Shown here piece by piece: positions 1 to 9,835 of a DNA stretch of 64,000 bases; the first letter of the stretch is position 1, and the number at the start of each line of letters is the position of its first letter. A model generated the notes under the pieces. The model was not told the origin of the DNA, ran no database searches, and saw only the letters and a list, made by a program, of their open reading frames with translations. The position numbers were made by a program, and so were the translations under genes. The DNA lies in NCBI GenBank assembly GCA_015060695.1, contig SUYA01000003.1, forward strand, positions 1 to 64,000, given 5' to 3'. Origin of the DNA: Mediterranea massiliensis (lineage in GTDB: Bacteria > Bacteroidota > Bacteroidia > Bacteroidales > Bacteroidaceae).

Positions 1-277
1 TTATTCTTTTGGTGCTGCATTTAATGAAATGGCCGCCCAGCTGGAAGAAATGCAGAAAGAGAACCCAACCCAATACGGAATAATTAGCGCAAAAACACGC
101 GGCCACTTATTCCCTATACAAATTGCGTCAGCCCCGCCAGGTAAAGAGTTACAAAAGCAATTCAAAGCAACGGCGGCCGGGCTTATGATCTTGCGGGCCA
201 ATTATAGCGAACTTATACCCTATTGGGATATTTACACGCTCTGCGCCTCAACTTATACTAAATACGTGGAAGATTAA
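1..277 (+). CDS. Unknown protein, 3' end only
   Basis: This frame is open from base 2 and stops at 275-277, so the gene begins before the window. At least 91 residues are visible. It has a Gln/Glu/Lys-rich stretch (LEEMQKENPTQ) and then mixed sequence ending in TYTKYVED. I do not recognise a family or a catalytic motif. An internal ATG at 29 could serve as a start, but the frame continues upstream without a break and no ribosome binding site or promoter stands out before 29, so a truncated longer gene is more likely. The next gene on this strand, lgt, begins 216 bases later behind its own leader, so the two are probably unrelated. Confidence 0.5.
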   Translation, partial: YSFGAAFNEMAAQLEEMQKENPTQYGIISAKTRGHLFPIQIASAPPGKELQKQFKATAAGLMILRANYSELIPYWDIYTLCASTYTKYVED

Positions 278-300
278 AAAATAATTTATTACCTTTGCCG

Positions 301-377
301 CAACAAAAACCCGTTAGCCTGGATTTATGGGCCTTGCCGCCCGTTGTTACCACTCCAGCGCTAGCGGGGTTTTTAGA
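301..377 (+). ncRNA. Candidate short self-terminating RNA
   Basis: A -7 type box TAccTTTG lies at 290-297, just after the stop of the upstream frame. The roughly 75 bases that follow fold into one rod: 305-322 pairs with 355-374 (about 18 pairs, one bulge, G-U pairs), with an inner GGGC/GCCC hairpin, and the 3' arm ends in a T-run. The transcript would terminate on its own stem. No TTTG box is visible at the expected -33 spacing, so initiation here is uncertain. The alternative is simply a terminator for the upstream gene. Confidence 0.35.
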
Positions 378-493
378 ACAAATTGTTACTAGTTTGTTAC
401 TTATAAAAAAGTATAAACTTGTAAATTATTGGAAACTAAGGTATTAAACAAATAATCATACATTTCCTTTTCAATGTGTAAAAAAACAGAGTC

Positions 494-1375
494 ATGACAA
501 ACTTATTTATTAACTGGAATCCTGACCCTGAATTATTTAGTATAGGAAGTTTTTCTATACGGTATTATGGACTTTTGTGGGTGGTGGGTATTGCGTTAGC
601 CTACTGGGTGGTTCGACAACAATATCGTGATAAAAAGATTGGAGACGAAAAATTTGAACCATTGTTTTTTTATTGTTTTTTGGGTATTCTGATAGGTGCT
701 CGTTTAGGACATTGTTTATTCTATGATTGGGGCTATTATCAAAATCACTTTTTAGAAATGATTTTACCTATTAAATTTCTGCCCGATGGAGGATGGAAGT
801 TTACAGGATATGCTGGATTGGCCAGTCATGGAGGAACTTTGGGACTGATGATTGCTTTGTGGATGTATTGCCGTAAGATGAAAATGCATTATCTTGATGT
901 GGTTGACATGATTGCCGTAGCTACTCCTATATGTGCTTGCTGCATCCGATTGGCTAATTTGATGAATTCAGAAATCATTGGTCGTCCAACTGATGTACCT
1001 TGGGCATTCGTTTTCGAACGAGTAGATATGTTGCCTCGTCATCCGGGTCAACTTTATGAGGCTTTGGCTTATTTCGTATTCTTTTTAGGAATGATTTATC
1101 TTTATCGTAGAGGACTAAAGAAACGTAAAAGTGTTGAAATAGCTACTTTAGGAAAACCAGCTACTTTATTGTCATTGTCTTATCCTTATCACCGTGGTTT
1201 CTTTTTTGGATTATGCCTGGCCGAGATATTTACGTTTCGCTTTTTCATCGAATTTCTGAAAGAGAACCAAGTGGATTTCGAGGAGGGAATGGCTTTTAAT
1301 ATGGGACAATGGCTTAGTGTACCGTTTGTTATCATCGGCATTTACTTCATGTTTTTCTACGGTAAAAAAGAATGA
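494..1375 (+). CDS. lgt: Prolipoprotein diacylglyceryl transferase
   Basis: Lgt transfers diacylglycerol from phosphatidylglycerol to the lipobox cysteine of prolipoproteins at the inner membrane, the first step of lipoprotein maturation. The 293-residue product has several hydrophobic segments, the GARLGH segment, the family signature around [12 protein letters not shown] with its conserved Asn and Glu, and the following [10 protein letters not shown] segment. Length is usual for the family. The start is the ATG at 494. It converges on mutS with only five bases between the two stops and no clear hairpin there. The window encodes several lipoproteins that would be its substrates. Confidence 0.95.
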   Translation: MTNLFINWNPDPELFSIGSFSIRYYGLLWVVGIALAYWVVRQQYRDKKIGDEKFEPLFFYCFLGILIGARLGHCLFYDWGYYQNHFLEMILPIKFLPDGGWKFTGYAGLASHGGTLGLMIALWMYCRKMKMHYLDVVDMIAVATPICACCIRLANLMNSEIIGRPTDVPWAFVFERVDMLPRHPGQLYEALAYFVFFLGMIYLYRRGLKKRKSVEIATLGKPATLLSLSYPYHRGFFFGLCLAEIFTFRFFIEFLKENQVDFEEGMAFNMGQWLSVPFVIIGIYFMFFYGKKE

Positions 1376-1380
1376 GGTGA

Positions 1381-4008
1381 TTATTTACCTTTTACGATTC
1401 GTTTTATGTCATTTAGTTTGTTGAGAGCCTCTAACGGAGTAAGGTTATTAACATCTAAATTTAGAATTTCATCGCGTACTTGACAAAGAATAGGGTCATC
1501 TAATTGGAAGAAACTAAGTTGCATTCCACCAACTTGTGCTGGACTTTCGCTAATCTTTTTCGAAGGAGCACTTTTGCCCGATTGTCGGTTTTCTGATTCT
1601 AATTGCTTTAATATCTCGCCGGCACGCTTTACAATACTTCGAGGCATACCTGCTAATTTAGCAACGTGAATACCAAAGGAGTGTTCGCTACCTCCACGTT
1701 GTAATTTTCTAAGAAAGATAACTTTTCCATCCTGCTCGCGTACCGCTACGTTGTAGTTCTTGATTCGGCGAAAGTTTTTTTCCATCTCGTTTAATTCATG
1801 GTAGTGGGTAGCAAATAAGGTACGAGCTTTGGCTTTAGGATGCTCGTGGATATACTCTACGATGGCCCAAGCAATAGAAATACCGTCGTAAGTGGAGGTG
1901 CCGCGTCCTAACTCATCGAAAAGTACTAAGCTGCGTGGTGACAAGTTGTTTAATATGTCGGATGCTTCGTTCATCTCTACCATAAAGGTTGATTCACCGA
2001 CTGAAATGTTATCGCTGGCACCGACACGGGTAAAAATTTTATCTACCAAACCAATGTTGGCACTTTCGGCTGGAACAAAACTACCTATCTGAGCCAAGAG
2101 AGTAATAAGTGCTGTCTGACGCAATAAAGCTGATTTACCGGCCATATTGGGGCCAGTAATAATGATAATTTGTTGAGATTGGCTATCGAGAGTTACATCA
2201 TTTGGAACATATTGTTCGCCTACGGGCATTTGTCGTTCGATAACCGGATGGCGACCATTGTGGATTTCTAAAACATCGTTGTTATTAATGATAGGGCGTA
2301 TATAACCATTCTGACGAGCCACGTTGGCAAACGAAAGTAAACAATCTAACCGAGCAATCTGATTGGCATTGACTTGAATGGCAGGGATGAATTCGGCAAT
2401 AGCTTGCACTAATTCGTTGTAAAGTCGTGTTTCTAAAGATAGGATTTTTTCTTCAGCACCCAAAATCTTTTCTTCATACTCTTTCAATTCTTGGGTTATA
2501 TAACGTTCGGCATTAGCTAATGTTTGTTTACGTATCCACGTTTCGGGTACTTTATCTTTATGTGCATTACGTACTTCGATGTAATAGCCGAATACGTTGT
2601 TATAACCTATTTTCAAACTGGGAATACCAGTTTGTTCACCTTCACGCTGCTGCATTTGTACTAAATAATCTTTACCGCTATATGCCATACGGCGAAGTTC
2701 GTCTAATTCTTGATTCACCCCTTGCCGGATGACTCCTCCTTTTCCTACTAATAATGGTGGGTCGCTGACAACTTCTTGTTCAATGCGTCGACTGATGGAT
2801 AGGCATGGATTCAGTTGTTCGCCAATACTATTCAAACTGGCATTATCAGCCTCTATACAAGCAGATTTGATAGGTTCTATAGCTTGTAATGCTATTTTCA
2901 ATGCAATTAATTCGCGGGGTGATACTCTTCCTACAGCTGTTTTTGAGAGGATACGTTCTAAATCGCCTATTACAGCTAAATTTTCTTCTATCAATTCTTT
3001 GAAATTAGGTTGGCGGAAGAAGTATTCGACCACTTCTTGACGACGATGGATAGCATTTACTTCTTTTAATGGGAAAAGTATCCAGCGCTTCAGTAAACGG
3101 GCACCCATTGGACTTTGGGTATGATCTAATATGTTGACCAATGAGGTGCCACCTTCGTTCATCGGTGTTACTAATTCGAGGTTGCGAACGGTAAATTTAT
3201 CCAACCGAACATATTTTTCTTCTTCAATTCGAGATAAGGAGGTGATATGAGCTATCTGTGTATGTTGAGTTATTTTTAGGTATTGTAGAATAGCACCTGC
3301 GGCCGTTTGTGCTAACTTCATAGGTTCTACACCAAAACCTTTCAGATTTTTTACTTCAAAATGTCGCAATAGTTGTTCGCGTGCAGTAGTTTCGGCAAAA
3401 GCCCAATCTTCCATCTCGAAAGTAAAGAATTTATTTCCGAAACTCCCTTCAAACATAGGTCGTTTTCCACGTTCGAATAATACTTCTTTAGGAGAGAAAT
3501 TATTGAGTAGCTTGTCTATATAGTCTTCTTTGCCTTCAGCTGCCAAAAATTCGCCAGTAGAAATATCTAAAAAAGCTACTCCTTGCATATTTTTACCAAA
3601 ATGGATGGCTGCTAAGAAGTTGTTTTCACGGTGGTTTAATATGTTGTCGTTGATAGATACCCCAGGAGTTACCAATTCGGTTATACCACGTTTTACTAAT
3701 TTTTTTGTGAGTTTAGGGTCTTCTAATTGATCGCAAATAGCCACACGGCGACCAGCTCTTATCAACTTTGGCAAATAAGTGTCAAGTGCATGGTATGGAA
3801 AACCAGCCATTTCTATTGTTTGTCCAGCTTTGCCATTGTTGCGTTTGGTTAAAGTGATTCCTAAAATCTCACTAGCATCTATGGCATCTTGGCAGTAAGT
3901 TTCGTAGAAGTCTCCACAACGAAACAGCATAACAGCATCAGGATGACCAGCTTTCAGTTCGAAAAACTGTTTCATCATGGGGGTTAAGACAATATCTTGT
4001 TCACTCAT
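1381..4008 (-). CDS. mutS: DNA mismatch repair protein MutS
   Basis: MutS recognises mismatches and small loops and, with MutL, licenses repair. The 875-residue product has the N-terminal mismatch-binding segment CGDFYETY with the Phe-x-Glu motif, the core/lever domains, the Walker A segment GPNMAGKS, the Walker B segment [10 protein letters not shown] and a C-terminal helix-turn-helix region. I place the start at the ATG at 4008. A longer frame begins at a TTG at 4032, but that codon lies inside the -7 box at 4030-4037, so it cannot be in the message. It follows folK on the same strand but has this promoter of its own. Confidence 0.95.
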   Translation of the reverse strand: MSEQDIVLTPMMKQFFELKAGHPDAVMLFRCGDFYETYCQDAIDASEILGITLTKRNNGKAGQTIEMAGFPYHALDTYLPKLIRAGRRVAICDQLEDPKLTKKLVKRGITELVTPGVSINDNILNHRENNFLAAIHFGKNMQGVAFLDISTGEFLAAEGKEDYIDKLLNNFSPKEVLFERGKRPMFEGSFGNKFFTFEMEDWAFAETTAREQLLRHFEVKNLKGFGVEPMKLAQTAAGAILQYLKITQHTQIAHITSLSRIEEEKYVRLDKFTVRNLELVTPMNEGGTSLVNILDHTQSPMGARLLKRWILFPLKEVNAIHRRQEVVEYFFRQPNFKELIEENLAVIGDLERILSKTAVGRVSPRELIALKIALQAIEPIKSACIEADNASLNSIGEQLNPCLSISRRIEQEVVSDPPLLVGKGGVIRQGVNQELDELRRMAYSGKDYLVQMQQREGEQTGIPSLKIGYNNVFGYYIEVRNAHKDKVPETWIRKQTLANAERYITQELKEYEEKILGAEEKILSLETRLYNELVQAIAEFIPAIQVNANQIARLDCLLSFANVARQNGYIRPIINNNDVLEIHNGRHPVIERQMPVGEQYVPNDVTLDSQSQQIIIITGPNMAGKSALLRQTALITLLAQIGSFVPAESANIGLVDKIFTRVGASDNISVGESTFMVEMNEASDILNNLSPRSLVLFDELGRGTSTYDGISIAWAIVEYIHEHPKAKARTLFATHYHELNEMEKNFRRIKNYNVAVREQDGKVIFLRKLQRGGSEHSFGIHVAKLAGMPRSIVKRAGEILKQLESENRQSGKSAPSKKISESPAQVGGMQLSFFQLDDPILCQVRDEILNLDVNNLTPLEALNKLNDIKRIVKGK

Positions 4009-4029
4009 AATTGTATTATTCTTTGTGAG

Positions 4030-4037
4030 CAAAGATA
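4030..4037 (-). promoter_or_regulatory. -7 promoter box for mutS
   Basis: TATCTTTG read on the minus strand fits the Bacteroidetes -7 consensus TAnnTTTG. It lies 22 bases before the chosen mutS ATG, giving a very short leader, and rules out the longer TTG-started frame. Confidence 0.55.
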
Positions 4038-4069
4038 GTGTAAAAAAATGAAAGAAGTAAAAGATTAAA

Positions 4070-4495
4070 TCAGAAATTGGGCGCTATTTCGTGCAAAGGT
4101 ATCATTACGAATTCACGTTGATACATTAGGGGGTGGGGAATCTGTAAATCAGGGGCGTTTACTGAGATAGGTCTTCCTTGTTCATCAAAACATAGCAACA
4201 AGTCAATATCTATCAGTCGGTCATGATAGTTTCCTTCTATTGATTTGGTGGTACGTCCTAAATTTTGCTCAATTTGTTGGGTGAGGGATAATACTTGATG
4301 AGGGGTATAAGAAGTTTGCAAGCAGCATACTGCATTGAGAAAATTATTATCCGAATCAAATCCCCAAGGAATAGTAGTATGAAAAGTCGAACAGGAGATG
4401 ACCTCTCCTACCCGACTTTTTAATTCTTGTAAGGCTTGAAGTAAATTTTGCTCCTTGTTGCCTAAATTGCTGCCTAAACTTAAGTAGTATTGCAT
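4070..4495 (-). CDS. folK: HPPK (folate pathway pyrophosphokinase)
   Basis: FolK moves pyrophosphate from ATP to 6-hydroxymethyl-7,8-dihydropterin in folate synthesis. The 141-residue product opens with the family segment [11 protein letters not shown] and has the signature around [11 protein letters not shown] with the conserved Arg and two Asp residues, then [12 protein letters not shown]. The ATG at 4495 shares one base with the queA stop (TGATG), so the two are translationally coupled; the frame can be read from a TTG at 4498 but the ATG is better. It is the last gene of the ftsX-to-folK run before mutS, which has its own promoter. Confidence 0.93.
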   Translation of the reverse strand: MQYYLSLGSNLGNKEQNLLQALQELKSRVGEVISCSTFHTTIPWGFDSDNNFLNAVCCLQTSYTPHQVLSLTQQIEQNLGRTTKSIEGNYHDRLIDIDLLLCFDEQGRPISVNAPDLQIPHPLMYQREFVMIPLHEIAPNF

Positions 4496-5550
4496 CAATC
4501 TACTATCAACATGGCATCGCCATAAGTTCCGAATCTATAACCTTCTTTCAAAGCTACCTCGTAGGCGTTCATTACATAATCGTAGCCGCCAAATGCTGCT
4601 ACTACCATCAATAAGGTAGATAAGGGCATGTGGAAGTTGCTAAGCATAGCCGTAGCTACTGAGAAATCGTAGGGGGGGAAGATGAATTTGTTGGTCCATC
4701 CATCGTAAGACTTTAGATGCCCGTCTGTACTTGTTGTACTCTCCATGGCTCGCATAACGGTGGTACCCACCGCACATACTTGGCGACTCTGATCTTTGGC
4801 ATGGTTGATGATTTGAACGGCCTCTTCGCTTACAATCATTTGTTCAGAATCGGTCTTGTGTTTTGTCAAGTCTTCTACATCTATTTCCCGGAAATTACCC
4901 AGTCCGGCATGTAAAGTGATAAAAGCGAAATCTATACCTTTAATCTCCATTCGTTTCATCAATTGTTTGCTGAAGTGCAGATTGGCCGTGGGTGCTGTTA
5001 CGGCACCTTCGTTACAGGCAAAAATAGATTGAAAACGTTCGGCATCTTCTGGTTCTACAGGGCGATTAATAATGCTATGGGGAATAGGTGTTTCTCCTAA
5101 AGCATAGAGTGCTTTTTTGAACTCATCGTGTGGCCCATCGTAAAGAAATCGTAAAGTACGGCCACGCGAAGTGGTATTGTCTATTACTTCGGCTACCATT
5201 GAATCATCTTCGCCAAAATAAAGTTTGTTTCCTATACGGATTTTTCGCGCCGGATCTACCAATACATCCCAAAGACGTAACTCCTCATTCAGTTCACGCA
5301 ATAAGAATACTTCGATGCGAGCGCCAGTTTTTTCCTTATTTCCATAAAGGCGGGCGGGGAAAACTTTGGTGTCGTTGAATACAAATACGTCCTTTTCATC
5401 AAAATAGTCCAAGATGTCGGTAAATTGACGATGTTCTATCTCGCCAGTCTTACGGTGTAGCACCAACATTCTTGATTCATCTCTGAACTTGGTGGGATGC
5501 AATGCTATCTTTTCTTCGGGTAGCTTGAATTTAAATTGAGAGAGTTTCAT
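4495..5550 (-). CDS. queA: QueA, AdoMet:tRNA ribosyltransferase-isomerase
   Basis: QueA adds and rearranges the ribosyl group of S-adenosylmethionine onto preQ1 in tRNA, giving epoxyqueuosine at the wobble position of GUN anticodons. The 351-residue product has the family features [13 protein letters not shown] near the N-terminus, TAPTANLHF in the middle, [10 protein letters not shown], and the C-terminal stretch [18 protein letters not shown]. Length is typical. It starts five bases after the truB stop and its stop overlaps the folK ATG, so it belongs to the same operon. Confidence 0.95.
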   Translation of the reverse strand: MKLSQFKFKLPEEKIALHPTKFRDESRMLVLHRKTGEIEHRQFTDILDYFDEKDVFVFNDTKVFPARLYGNKEKTGARIEVFLLRELNEELRLWDVLVDPARKIRIGNKLYFGEDDSMVAEVIDNTTSRGRTLRFLYDGPHDEFKKALYALGETPIPHSIINRPVEPEDAERFQSIFACNEGAVTAPTANLHFSKQLMKRMEIKGIDFAFITLHAGLGNFREIDVEDLTKHKTDSEQMIVSEEAVQIINHAKDQSRQVCAVGTTVMRAMESTTSTDGHLKSYDGWTNKFIFPPYDFSVATAMLSNFHMPLSTLLMVVAAFGGYDYVMNAYEVALKEGYRFGTYGDAMLIVD

Positions 5551-5555
5551 GTAAT

Positions 5556-6260
5556 TTATATATTAGGGTTATAATTTTTTTCTATCCATTCTTTAAAATC
5601 TATCGGATTAAGGCAATTCTCTACGGTGACTTCTCCTACTCGGGTTCTTCGTAAAGCTGTTAGATGGGCACCACTTTGTAGTGCTTGTCCGATGTCGCGA
5701 GCTAAAGCTCGAATATATGTCCCTTTACTGCATACAACCCGCACTTTTATTTCAGGTATTTCTAGATTGCATTCTAATAGTTCCATTTCATCGATTACTA
5801 ACAATTTTGGCTTTAATTCTACTTCTTCTCCTTTTCGAGCTAAGTCATAAGCTCGTTTTCCATTGACCATACAGGCTGAAAATGCTGGTGGTGTTTGCCA
5901 TATTTCACCGATAAATTGTTTTAATGTTTCTTCTATAATAGGGCGTGTAATGTGTTCTGTAGGATAAGTGAAGTCTATCGGATGTTCCAAGTCATAGCTG
6001 GGAGTAGTAGCTCCTAAACGGATAGTAGCTACATATTCTTTTGTATGATGTTGTAATTCTTCAATACGTTTGGTGGCTTTGCCGGTACATACTACTATTA
6101 CTCCGGTGGCTAGAGGATCAAGGGTTCCGGTATGTCCCACTTTTAATTTCTTTTCTCCGATGGTACGGCAAATATGATAACGGGCATGTCCCACTACCTT
6201 GAATGATGTCCATCCCAAGGGCTTGTCAAAATAAAGTATTTCTCCTTCTTTAAAATTCAT
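5556..6260 (-). CDS. truB: tRNA pseudouridine-55 synthase TruB
   Basis: TruB isomerises U55 in the T-loop of tRNAs. The 234-residue product shows the catalytic motif [12 protein letters not shown] with the conserved Asp, an N-terminal DKPLGWTSF segment, the substrate-binding [13 protein letters not shown] region and the ALRRTRVG segment. The C-terminal PUA domain of E. coli TruB is lacking, as is usual in this phylum. It lies ten bases downstream of uppP and five upstream of queA, in one run of minus-strand genes. Confidence 0.94.
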   Translation of the reverse strand: MNFKEGEILYFDKPLGWTSFKVVGHARYHICRTIGEKKLKVGHTGTLDPLATGVIVVCTGKATKRIEELQHHTKEYVATIRLGATTPSYDLEHPIDFTYPTEHITRPIIEETLKQFIGEIWQTPPAFSACMVNGKRAYDLARKGEEVELKPKLLVIDEMELLECNLEIPEIKVRVVCSKGTYIRALARDIGQALQSGAHLTALRRTRVGEVTVENCLNPIDFKEWIEKNYNPNI

Positions 6261-6270
6261 CCGTCACTTT

Positions 6271-7062
6271 TTAGTTTAAACACAAAGTAAGTAAACCGAC
6301 CAAAGCACAATAAATGGCAAAATAGATTAATTTACCACGTTTTACAATGTTTATCATCCACTTGCAAGCCAAACAACCAGAAACGAAAGCAGCAATAAAT
6401 CCTATCAGTAATGATGTAGTGGGTATATCTCCAGCTATGGCCTCGCCTTGCATCAGTTTGATTCCATCGAGTAATGCTTCTCCTAAAATTGGTGGGATAA
6501 CCATCAGAAATGAGAATTGTGCCAACTTAGTTTTGTCATCGCCTAACAACAAACCAGTAGCAATGGTACTGCCTGATCGTGAAAGGCCTGGAAGTACGGC
6601 TAATGCTTGTGCTAAACCGATAATAAAAGCATCTTTTCGAGTGATATATGGCTTGGGAGTAGGTTTATAGTAATAGGAAAAAGTTAATAAAGTAGCTGTC
6701 AGCAGTAAGCAGCAGCCTACCACGAAAAGACCCGAACCAAAAATGGCTTCTACTTCATCTTTGAAGCATACACCTACAATTCCGATAGGTATCATGGAAA
6801 TTAAGATGTTGATGGCATAACTGGTTTCTTCGTTCATCTGCCATTTAAACAAACCGCGAAATATCCATTCAATCTCTTTCCAAAGTATTACCAATGTACT
6901 ACATACTGTAGCTACATGTACGGCTACGGTAAAAGCTAAGTTTTCCTCTCCTTCTACCCCGAATAGAGTGGCTCCAATGGCCAAATGTCCGCTACTACTT
7001 ACGGGCAAATATTCTGTTAGTCCTTGTATTAGCCCAAGGATTAATGCTTCTATCCAACTCAT
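6271..7062 (-). CDS. uppP: Undecaprenyl-diphosphate phosphatase UppP
   Basis: UppP (BacA) removes a phosphate from undecaprenyl pyrophosphate to recycle the lipid carrier of cell-wall synthesis. The 263-residue membrane protein has the two family motifs, [14 protein letters not shown] near the N-terminus and [17 protein letters not shown] in the middle, among about eight hydrophobic segments. Its ATG shares one base with the stop of the DUF3098 gene (TAATG), so the pair is translationally coupled. Overexpression of this family gives bacitracin resistance in other bacteria; nothing here suggests more than the housekeeping role. Confidence 0.95.
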   Translation of the reverse strand: MSWIEALILGLIQGLTEYLPVSSSGHLAIGATLFGVEGEENLAFTVAVHVATVCSTLVILWKEIEWIFRGLFKWQMNEETSYAINILISMIPIGIVGVCFKDEVEAIFGSGLFVVGCCLLLTATLLTFSYYYKPTPKPYITRKDAFIIGLAQALAVLPGLSRSGSTIATGLLLGDDKTKLAQFSFLMVIPPILGEALLDGIKLMQGEAIAGDIPTTSLLIGFIAAFVSGCLACKWMINIVKRGKLIYFAIYCALVGLLTLCLN

Positions 7063-7286
7063 TAGTTCTTGGGTTTATGAATTACGGCATAGATTATAGA
7101 TACAAATCCTAATAGGCATACTAAGGGGGCTACTTTAATGCGGCGTACACTGAAAATGTCGGGTTCAAAATGATCTATGGTACTGGAAGGACCTAACATC
7201 AGCAGAAAGCCTATGATAACAATCAGCATGCCTATGCCTAATAGGTAGAAGTTGACCTTGTCAAATGCAAATTTCTCTTTACTCAT
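7062..7286 (-). CDS. DUF3098 small membrane protein
   Basis: This 74-residue protein has two hydrophobic segments ([20 protein letters not shown] and a second one near residues 50-66) separated by a short loop containing [10 protein letters not shown]. These features and its place between ftsX and uppP match the DUF3098 family of Bacteroidetes. The function is unknown. Position next to a divisome gene and a lipid-carrier recycling enzyme, with translational coupling to uppP, hints at a role in envelope growth, which is inference only. It is 15 bases downstream of ftsX. Confidence 0.85.
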   Translation of the reverse strand: MSKEKFAFDKVNFYLLGIGMLIVIIGFLLMLGPSSTIDHFEPDIFSVRRIKVAPLVCLLGFVSIIYAVIHKPKN

Positions 7287-7301
7287 ATTGCTTATAAAAA
7301 A

Positions 7302-8183
7302 TTAAATATAATATAAAGTGCTTGCTTTCATTTTCAAGAACTTGTTGATAGAAAGCAAAGCACAAAGCCATGTTATCAATACACCAAATAACAATACAGT
7401 TAACGATACGAAAATCATTACCTCTAATGTGATGACTTTTATCAATTCTGGTTCACGAGTTATCAACCACAAAGCACTTCCCCATAAAATGGCATCTGCA
7501 ACAAGTGCCGATAAGATGCCTATCCAAAAATTCCGACGTAAGAAAGGCTTCCTAATAAAAGCCCAATTGGCTCCTACTAATTTCATGGTATGAATAAGGA
7601 AACGCTTTGAATAAATGGTTAGTCGTATGGTATTGTTTATTAATGCGAATGAAATTAATGCCAATATTACAGCTAAAACAATTAGTCCAATGCTGATGCG
7701 TGCGATATTTCGATTTACCGCATTAATCAGTTCACTACGATAAAGCACTTCGTGAATGTTACTATTTTGTTTTAACTGCTTTTCAATGACACTTATGCTG
7801 TCGGCATTAGCATAGTCACTATTTAACTTTACCTCTATTGAAGCTTTAAAAGGATTATAACCTAAAAATTCCTGTGGATCGGTACCCATGGCTTCGGTAT
7901 GTTCCTTTAAAGCTTGTTTTTTGCTGATGTAATGAGCCGTCCGAACATAAGGCTGTTTTTCCAAATCGCGCTGCATTTTCAATATGCCGTTTTCCTTTAT
8001 TTCGTCACTGAGCACAATAGAAAAGACAATGTTTTCCTTAACATAAATCGATAATCCACGAGCCGACAACACCAAAAACGTCACTAACCCTAACAAAAGT
8101 AACACCAGTGTGGTACTTATGCTTGACGTAACAAACTGCATGTCGAAATATGATGTTTTGTGATTCTTCACGTTTGCTGCCAT
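7302..8183 (-). CDS. ftsX: Cell division protein FtsX
   Basis: FtsX is the membrane half of the FtsEX complex, which regulates septal peptidoglycan hydrolysis. The 293-residue protein has an N-terminal cytoplasmic tail, a first membrane segment (LVLLLLGLVTFLVLSARG), a periplasmic domain of about 130 residues, and three further membrane segments typical of the MacB/FtsX permease fold. I start at the ATG at 8183 (MAANVKN); the frame runs further upstream to 8243 but those residues look unlike the family. FtsE is not in the window. It is the first gene of the operon reaching folK. No convincing promoter was found in 8184-8320. Confidence 0.93.
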   Translation of the reverse strand: MAANVKNHKTSYFDMQFVTSSISTTLVLLLLGLVTFLVLSARGLSIYVKENIVFSIVLSDEIKENGILKMQRDLEKQPYVRTAHYISKKQALKEHTEAMGTDPQEFLGYNPFKASIEVKLNSDYANADSISVIEKQLKQNSNIHEVLYRSELINAVNRNIARISIGLIVLAVILALISFALINNTIRLTIYSKRFLIHTMKLVGANWAFIRKPFLRRNFWIGILSALVADAILWGSALWLITREPELIKVITLEVMIFVSLTVLLFGVLITWLCALLSINKFLKMKASTLYYI

Positions 8184-8321
8184 GAATTTTAGTCTAAAAA
8201 ATAATTGGGGTACAATACACCCAAATTTGGTGCAAATTAACAAATAAAAAGTGACTTTTGAGAAAATCGTTAAGGAGTTTTAAGAAAGTAGTACTTTGTT
8301 TAGTACTAAACAAAATTAAAA

Positions 8322-8357
8322 TTCCCTACCTGAAAGATATTTTTTTCAAGTAGGGAA
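8322..8357 (-). terminator. Terminator after the NodT-type efflux gene
   Basis: The arms 8322-8335 and 8344-8357 form a stem of about 14 pairs with one mismatch. On the minus strand it is followed by TTTTAATTTT. It ends the miaB / outer membrane efflux unit and separates it from ftsX. A second small dyad, AGTACT repeated around 8288-8307, lies just beyond. Confidence 0.8.
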
Positions 8358-8364
8358 AAATAAA

Positions 8365-9822
8365 TCATTGCCACGCACCGCCTCCCAATGCTTTATAAAG
8401 GGCGATGCGATGGCTATAATATGCGATAAACGCATCTGACAAATCAATGCGTGTTTGCAATAATTGGCTCTGTGCAGCTAGTACGTCCAAATAATTGGCT
8501 TTGTGCTTACGATAAAGGTCACGACTATATAGATAAGCATTTCGTAACGAAGCATATCGTCGCGCTAAATTTACCACTTTGGAATGATTCATCTGATAAT
8601 ACATCAACGTATTACTGACTTCTATGCAAGCTGAAAATAAGGTTTGTTGATAATCAGCCAACTTCTGTTTACTTTCTATTTCTCTAACCCTTTTATTATG
8701 TCTCAATTCACCTTGACGAAAAATTGGAAATGTCAATCCTGAAAATAGATTATAAAAAACACTTCCAGAAAAATCTGACCATGATGCATTGTTGTCTTCT
8801 CCGGTTGCTAAATTGGCTCTAAGCGTCAGTGATGGGTAAAGTGACGAACGAGCAGCATCCATTAAATGAAAAGCTTCACGAACAGCATATTCGGCCGCCA
8901 TTACATCCGGACGATATTGCAACAATTGGGCTGGTACTCCAATGCTTACCGTATCGTCGAGCAATTGAGGAGTAAGCATAGTCTCTATTTCAGAGCGAGG
9001 AATCACACCATTTGGACGACTGAGTAACAAGTTCAATGCATTTTCTGTAATAAATATCTCACTTTCTATATCGGGTTTTGTCGCTTTAGCCCGATATAAT
9101 TCGGCTTTAGCTTGTTCGACAGCTATATTGGTGCGGGTGACATCGGCTAACATCAAGTCATTTTTTGAGCGAGACTTATTTTCACGATGCGATGAAAGTG
9201 CCATAAGTTTCTCCTGCTCGGATAAATATTCTTGATTGCTTGTAATGATTTCATTTACAGCCTTCAACTTTGTATCAAGACCGATAAGCCGATAATATAG
9301 TGTTGCTATATCGGCTACAAGTTTCACTTTTACTCCTTGTATCAGACTTTCTTGTTTTAATAATTGTGCCAATCCTGCTCTACGAGAGCTGCGTAGTTTT
9401 CCCCATAAATCAATTTCCCAATTAGATAAAGATATTCCTACACTATGGGCATTGAACGAATAATCAGGATAAGAACGCTTTACTTGTTCTTGACTGATTT
9501 GTAAAGCTATAGAAGGCCAAAATTGAGCTGCCGTTTTACCATAGTAACTGGCCGATTTCTCCATCTGTAGCAACGAATTATAAAGAGTCAGATTATGTGA
9601 AAGAGCAGTATCAATCAGAGTACAAAGATGTTTATCCTTATAATAATCGCGCCATAAAATGGCTGCTATTGAAGTGTCTTCATTTAATATAGCCAAACTA
9701 TCAGGCTTCCTAAATTTTGAAACGGTTATCTGTGTTAGTTGTGGCTGATAAGAATGAAACGAACATGCAACAAACATAAATACCGTTGCTACTATACCAA
9801 CTTTCTTTATAATTCGGTTCAT
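8365..9822 (-). CDS. NodT/TolC-type outer membrane efflux lipoprotein
   Basis: This 485-residue protein looks like the outer membrane channel of a tripartite efflux pump. It has a lipoprotein signal ending FMFVAC, and the two repeated OEP domains: long helices (for example LVADIATLYYRLIGLDTKL) and the family segment PAQLLQYRPDVMAAEYAVREA between the repeats. It is cotranscribed with miaB, whose stop lies 13 bases upstream. The usual partners, a membrane fusion protein and an RND or ABC pump, are not adjacent, so it probably serves pumps encoded elsewhere. Length is normal and no damage is seen. Confidence 0.88.
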   Translation of the reverse strand: MNRIIKKVGIVATVFMFVACSFHSYQPQLTQITVSKFRKPDSLAILNEDTSIAAILWRDYYKDKHLCTLIDTALSHNLTLYNSLLQMEKSASYYGKTAAQFWPSIALQISQEQVKRSYPDYSFNAHSVGISLSNWEIDLWGKLRSSRRAGLAQLLKQESLIQGVKVKLVADIATLYYRLIGLDTKLKAVNEIITSNQEYLSEQEKLMALSSHRENKSRSKNDLMLADVTRTNIAVEQAKAELYRAKATKPDIESEIFITENALNLLLSRPNGVIPRSEIETMLTPQLLDDTVSIGVPAQLLQYRPDVMAAEYAVREAFHLMDAARSSLYPSLTLRANLATGEDNNASWSDFSGSVFYNLFSGLTFPIFRQGELRHNKRVREIESKQKLADYQQTLFSACIEVSNTLMYYQMNHSKVVNLARRYASLRNAYLYSRDLYRKHKANYLDVLAAQSQLLQTRIDLSDAFIAYYSHRIALYKALGGGAWQ

Positions 9823-9835
9823 AGTTGTTTTTAAA

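Noticed and set aside
1..377. Edge of a prophage or integrative element with an attachment site
   Set aside because: The unknown partial gene and the hairpin allow it, but no integrase, tRNA end or direct repeat is visible in the window.
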